Assembly (NCBI GenBank): GCA_944332105.1
Contig: CALVJI010000049.1
Location: 1 to 8,874, forward strand
DNA: 8,874 nt
Direction of reading: 5' to 3'
DNA from: an uncultured Bacilli bacterium
GTDB lineage: Bacteria; Bacillota_I; Bacilli_A; RF39; UBA660
Below, piece by piece: positions 6,498 through 8,874 of this stretch. The notes beneath the pieces are model-generated. The model ran no database searches, was not told the origin of the DNA, and saw nothing but the letters and a program-made list of their open reading frames with translations. Both the position numbers and the translations under genes were made by a program. Every line of letters starts with the position of its first letter. Within the stretch, counting starts at the first letter, position 1.

Positions 6498-7751
6498 TTA
6501 TGCGTTGTTGTTTTTTAAGAACTCTAATGTTTTACGCATCTTTGCGTCATATTTTAAAACTTCCATGCTGCCAAAAGCTTCAATTAATTCTTCCTTAGAA
6601 ATACCATAATTTTGAGCCATTTCTTCAGCATCTTTTTCTGCTTCTTCTTCTGTTACTTCAATTTTTTCAGCTTTAGCAACTGCTTCTAATAAATAACGGT
6701 ATTTGATTCTCTTGGTTGCTTCTGGTTCCATATTTTTATGAAGATCTTCATGAGTTGTATTGGTAAATTGATAGTATTTTTCTAAATCAAGACCTTGTGA
6801 TTTTAATTGATTTTCAAATTGATGCATCATCCGATGAACTTCATCATCAATGATTTCTTCTGGAAGTTCTACTTGCATATTGTCAGAAGCTTTGCTTAAT
6901 ACTTCTTCGATGAAACGATCATCGATGTCGTTTTGTTTACGATTTTTAATCACTTCTTCTACTTCTTTAGCAAGTTCTTCGGCATTTGTTACTTTATCAT
7001 AGCCGAGATCTTTAAAGAAGTTTTCATCGATATCTGGTAAAACACGTGTTTTAATTTCTCTTAAAATAACATGGAATGTAACTTTTTTACCAGCTAAATC
7101 TTTAACATAATCATCTGGGAATTGTAAGTCTAAATCTTTTTCTTCATCAACTTTCATTCCAGTCACGCCTTCTTCAAAGCCAGGAATAAATGTATGAGAA
7201 CCAATTTCTAATGGGAAGTTTTCACCACTACCGCCTTCAAGTTCTTCACCATCGACATAACCTTTGAAATCAATTACAGCAGTATCCCCATCTTCTACCT
7301 CGCCTTCTTCTTTTACACGAATCTCAGCAAATTGTTCTCTTAAATGGTTAATTTCTTCATCAATTTCTTCTTTAGAAACTTCTACTTTATCTTTCTTAAT
7401 TTTTAAGTCTTTATAAGCTCCTAGTTTTACTTCAGGTTTTCCTGTAATCGTAATTTCAAAAGTAACAGAATCTTTATCAATTTGAGAAACGTCTACTTTT
7501 GGTTCAATAACTGGTTCAATTTTACTTTGGTCTAAAGCTTTTTTATATGCGTCGTTAATGCAATCATCAACCGCATCCATATATAAAGATTCGATACCAA
7601 ATTTTTCAAGATAAATATCTTTAGGAACCGCACCTTTACGGAAACCATCCACTTTTATTTCTTTTGCTTTTTTCTTAAATGCTTTATCTAAAGCTTTTTG
7701 CCATTCTTCTCCTTCAATTTTTATTGTAATTTTTTCGTCATTTTTTGCCAT
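6498..7751 (-). CDS. tig: Trigger factor, ribosome-associated chaperone
   Basis: This chaperone binds the ribosome near protein L23 at the exit tunnel, shields nascent chains, and carries a prolyl isomerase domain. At 417 residues it is slightly shorter than usual (about 430). The N-terminal ribosome-binding domain (about 1-115) has the signature GFRKGAVP at 36-43. The FKBP-type PPIase domain spans about 153-235 (GDTAVIDFKGYVDGEEL, then FPLEIGSHTFIPGFEEGVTGM). The C-terminal chaperone domain runs from about 240 and is rich in Glu and Lys. The ATG is secure: AAAGGAG lies 9 nt upstream and an in-frame TAA directly precedes the start, so the short N-terminus, about 7 residues less before the FRK motif than in E. 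coli, is real. It has its own promoter and terminator. Confidence 0.98.
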   Translation of the reverse strand: MAKNDEKITIKIEGEEWQKALDKAFKKKAKEIKVDGFRKGAVPKDIYLEKFGIESLYMDAVDDCINDAYKKALDQSKIEPVIEPKVDVSQIDKDSVTFEITITGKPEVKLGAYKDLKIKKDKVEVSKEEIDEEINHLREQFAEIRVKEEGEVEDGDTAVIDFKGYVDGEELEGGSGENFPLEIGSHTFIPGFEEGVTGMKVDEEKDLDLQFPDDYVKDLAGKKVTFHVILREIKTRVLPDIDENFFKDLGYDKVTNAEELAKEVEEVIKNRKQNDIDDRFIEEVLSKASDNMQVELPEEIIDDEVHRMMHQFENQLKSQGLDLEKYYQFTNTTHEDLHKNMEPEATKRIKYRYLLEAVAKAEKIEVTEEEAEKDAEEMAQNYGISKEELIEAFGSMEVLKYDAKMRKTLEFLKNNNA

Positions 7752-7780
7752 TTAAAATAGCTCCTTTCATTTCATGCAAT

Positions 7781-7809
7781 ATTATAACGTGTTCCGCTTA
7801 GAAAAGCAA
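7781..7809 (-). promoter_or_regulatory. Promoter of tig
   Basis: TATAAT (7786-7781) is a perfect -10 box. At 17 nt upstream is TTGCTT (7809-7804), which keeps only the TTG of the -35 consensus. The expected leader is short, with the Shine-Dalgarno AAAGGAG at 7767-7761. An inverted repeat covers the -35 box (separate entry). Confidence 0.75.
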
Positions 7810-7818
7810 ACGCTTTTC
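7801..7818. repeat. Inverted repeat over the tig -35 box
   Basis: GAAAAGC (7801-7807), a 4-nt spacer AAAC, then GCTTTTC (7812-7818) form a perfect 7-bp inverted repeat. It fully contains the -35 hexamer of the tig promoter. On the minus strand no U-tract follows it, so it is not a second terminator for the upstream gene. It could be a repressor operator or chance; the sequence alone cannot decide. Confidence 0.5.
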
Positions 7819-7844
7819 AAAAAAAATAGCAATATTTGCTATTT
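7819..7844 (-). terminator. Rho-independent terminator of the membrane-protein operon
   Basis: On the minus strand AAATAGCAA (7844-7836) pairs perfectly with TTGCTATTT (7832-7824) across a 3-nt loop, and the stem leads into eight T (7826-7819). The stop codon TAG of the upstream gene (7841-7839) lies inside the 5' arm, so the last translating ribosome would sit on the hairpin. Confidence 0.92.
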
Positions 7845-8174
7845 CTGGGTTTTATTTACTAAAAGAATAAACTCATCATAAATTTTGTAGAGATATTGCA
7901 CATGATTTTCTAAGAAAAAATAATGTAAAATATAAAAGATTAAAAAGATGAGTAAGATAAATAAAATGGGTAAAAATATGTAGGAAACCATGCCAAGGGC
8001 GAGGAAAGCAAGAGCAAAAAATGCAAAAGCAACGGTAACAATTAGATGAATAAAACGCTCGTGTTGAAAAAAAGCTATTTTAGTTTGCAATTCTTCTATA
8101 TCTTGTTTAGTAATCTGTTTTTTCTGTAATTTTTCCTCCATCTTCTTGACATAATTCTGTAAGTATTTTTTCAT
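7839..8174 (-). CDS. Small two-helix membrane protein, unknown function
   Basis: A 111-residue protein that I cannot assign to a named function. A basic, helical N-terminus (about 1-38, many Lys, Gln and Glu, probably coiled coil) leads into FFQHERFIHLIVT and two closely spaced hydrophobic helices (about 41-62 and 65-86), followed by a short amphipathic tail (LENHVQYLYKIYDEF). Both ends should therefore face the same side, probably the cytoplasm. I recall similar FFQHER-containing two-helix proteins in Clostridia and Bacilli, without a known role. The ATG is supported by AAAGGAG only 4 nt upstream; a later ATG at residue 12 lacks such a site. The start lies 68 nt inside the preceding gene, so the two are probably co-transcribed and translationally coupled. 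The stop codon is embedded in the operon terminator. Confidence 0.82.
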   Translation of the reverse strand: MKKYLQNYVKKMEEKLQKKQITKQDIEELQTKIAFFQHERFIHLIVTVAFAFFALAFLALGMVSYIFLPILFILLIFLIFYILHYFFLENHVQYLYKIYDEFILLVNKTQK

Positions 8175-8874
8175 TTTTCTCCTTTCTATTGATACGACTA
8201 ATAATGAATGAAATGAGCAAAGCTACTAAAATAATAAGCCAAATATTTTTACTGATTTCATTAATCATATAATTAATAAAAGCATTTGCAGAACTTAAAC
8301 GATTCATTAATTTTTCTTTGATAATTGTATTTAATAAGATTTCTCCTATAATCCAAATAAAAGCATATATAAAGAAAAATCTTTGGTAATAATAACAACG
8401 CTTTCCTTTATTTAAAAGAGCAAGCACCAATAAGCTTATGATGAGTAAAACGATTAAGGTAATCATAAAGCTTGGACTTAGATAGAAGCGCAGATAATTT
8501 AAAATGTCATCCATCTGTAAGCCTGGCACAATGGTGATATCTTCGTCCATCACTTTTTGAAAAACTTGTTTGGCTGTAGGAAAAAAGTCTAGAATGCGAT
8601 CACTATACTCATCGACATGGGAAAGAATATCTTCTTTTTCAGTGTCAGTGAGACGTAGTCCTTGAGCTTCTAGAGCATCTTCAATAATATAGAAGTTATC
8701 TTCTACTAATTTTTTTACTTCTTCACTCGTAATCGTGACCGTATCTTCCTGATAAATTAAGTAAGATAAAAAGGCTTCTATATATTTTCCCGCGAATGCT
8801 TTAGTCGGTTCACTATTTAAAACTTGATTCATTGTTTCTTCTGGAATATGAATGGCTTCTAAATAGTTTTTTAC
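8107..8874 (-). CDS. Membrane protein with three C-terminal helices, unknown function (5' end outside window)
   Basis: The frame is open to the window edge, giving 255 visible residues. The first ATG (8832) has no Shine-Dalgarno sequence before it, and the 14 codons upstream of it read as ordinary protein, so the gene almost certainly starts beyond 8874. The visible N-terminal half (about 1-130) is soluble, acidic and predicted helical, with repeated Glu/Asp-rich stretches (for example LTDTEKEDILSHVDEYSDRI). Three hydrophobic segments follow near residues 136-154, 166-185 and 211-227, then a charged tail of about 28 residues. An additional helix upstream of the window is possible, because the acidic part could be an extracellular loop. 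I do not recognise a family. It overlaps the next gene by 68 nt, suggesting an operon of paired membrane proteins. Confidence 0.8.
   Translation of the reverse strand, partial: VKNYLEAIHIPEETMNQVLNSEPTKAFAGKYIEAFLSYLIYQEDTVTITSEEVKKLVEDNFYIIEDALEAQGLRLTDTEKEDILSHVDEYSDRILDFFPTAKQVFQKVMDEDITIVPGLQMDDILNYLRFYLSPSFMITLIVLLIISLLVLALLNKGKRCYYYQRFFFIYAFIWIIGEILLNTIIKEKLMNRLSSANAFINYMINEISKNIWLIILVALLISFIISRINRKEKNEKILTELCQEDGGKITEKTDY

Noticed and set aside
8107..8180. Programmed frameshift joining the two membrane proteins.
   Set aside because: I see no clear slippery heptamer in the right frame, and the downstream gene has its own ATG and AAAGGAG.
8830..8832. ATG as the start of the three-helix membrane protein.
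   Set aside because: No Shine-Dalgarno precedes it and the frame stays open to the window end, so the gene is treated as 5'-incomplete.

Overview
This window is a run of housekeeping genes, all read on the minus strand (right to left), from a low-GC Gram-positive bacterium (Bacillota, or a Mollicutes-like relative). The evidence is AT-rich sequence, strong AAGGAG-type ribosome binding sites, TTGACA/TATAAT promoters, A+T-rich rho-independent terminators, a T-box leader, and a small Ig-like lipoprotein-sized protein of a Bacillota type. Trp is encoded by TGG and one gene ends in TGA, so the standard bacterial code fits. I cannot name a genus.

In transcription order: (1) 8874-8107, the 3' part of an uncharacterised membrane protein gene whose 5' end lies outside the window. 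(2) 8174-7839, a small two-helix membrane protein whose start lies 68 nt inside the preceding gene, ending in a terminator. (3) 7751-6498, tig (trigger factor), with its own promoter and terminator. (4) 6377-4059, lon (ATP-dependent protease), also with its own promoter and terminator; clpX, often found between tig and lon in Bacillota, is absent. (5) 3944-3504, a membrane-anchored protein with a bacterial Ig-like domain, with its own extended -10 promoter. (6) A consensus promoter and a complete T-box riboswitch with an AUC (Ile) specifier, followed by ileS at 3212-114. (7) Two hairpins in the last 113 bases, with U-tracts facing opposite ways.

Functionally, the window combines ribosome-associated folding (trigger factor), cytosolic protein quality control (Lon), and tRNA-Ile charging under tRNA-sensing control. 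The most notable point is that IleRS is a type 2 (eukaryote-like) enzyme whose class I signature HxGH is rearranged to GLHH. This GxHH swap has been linked to extreme mupirocin resistance in IleRS2 enzymes. Two start codons were moved from the longest open frame because the Shine-Dalgarno sequences dictate shorter proteins (ileS and lon). I see no mobile element, CRISPR array, tRNA or rRNA.
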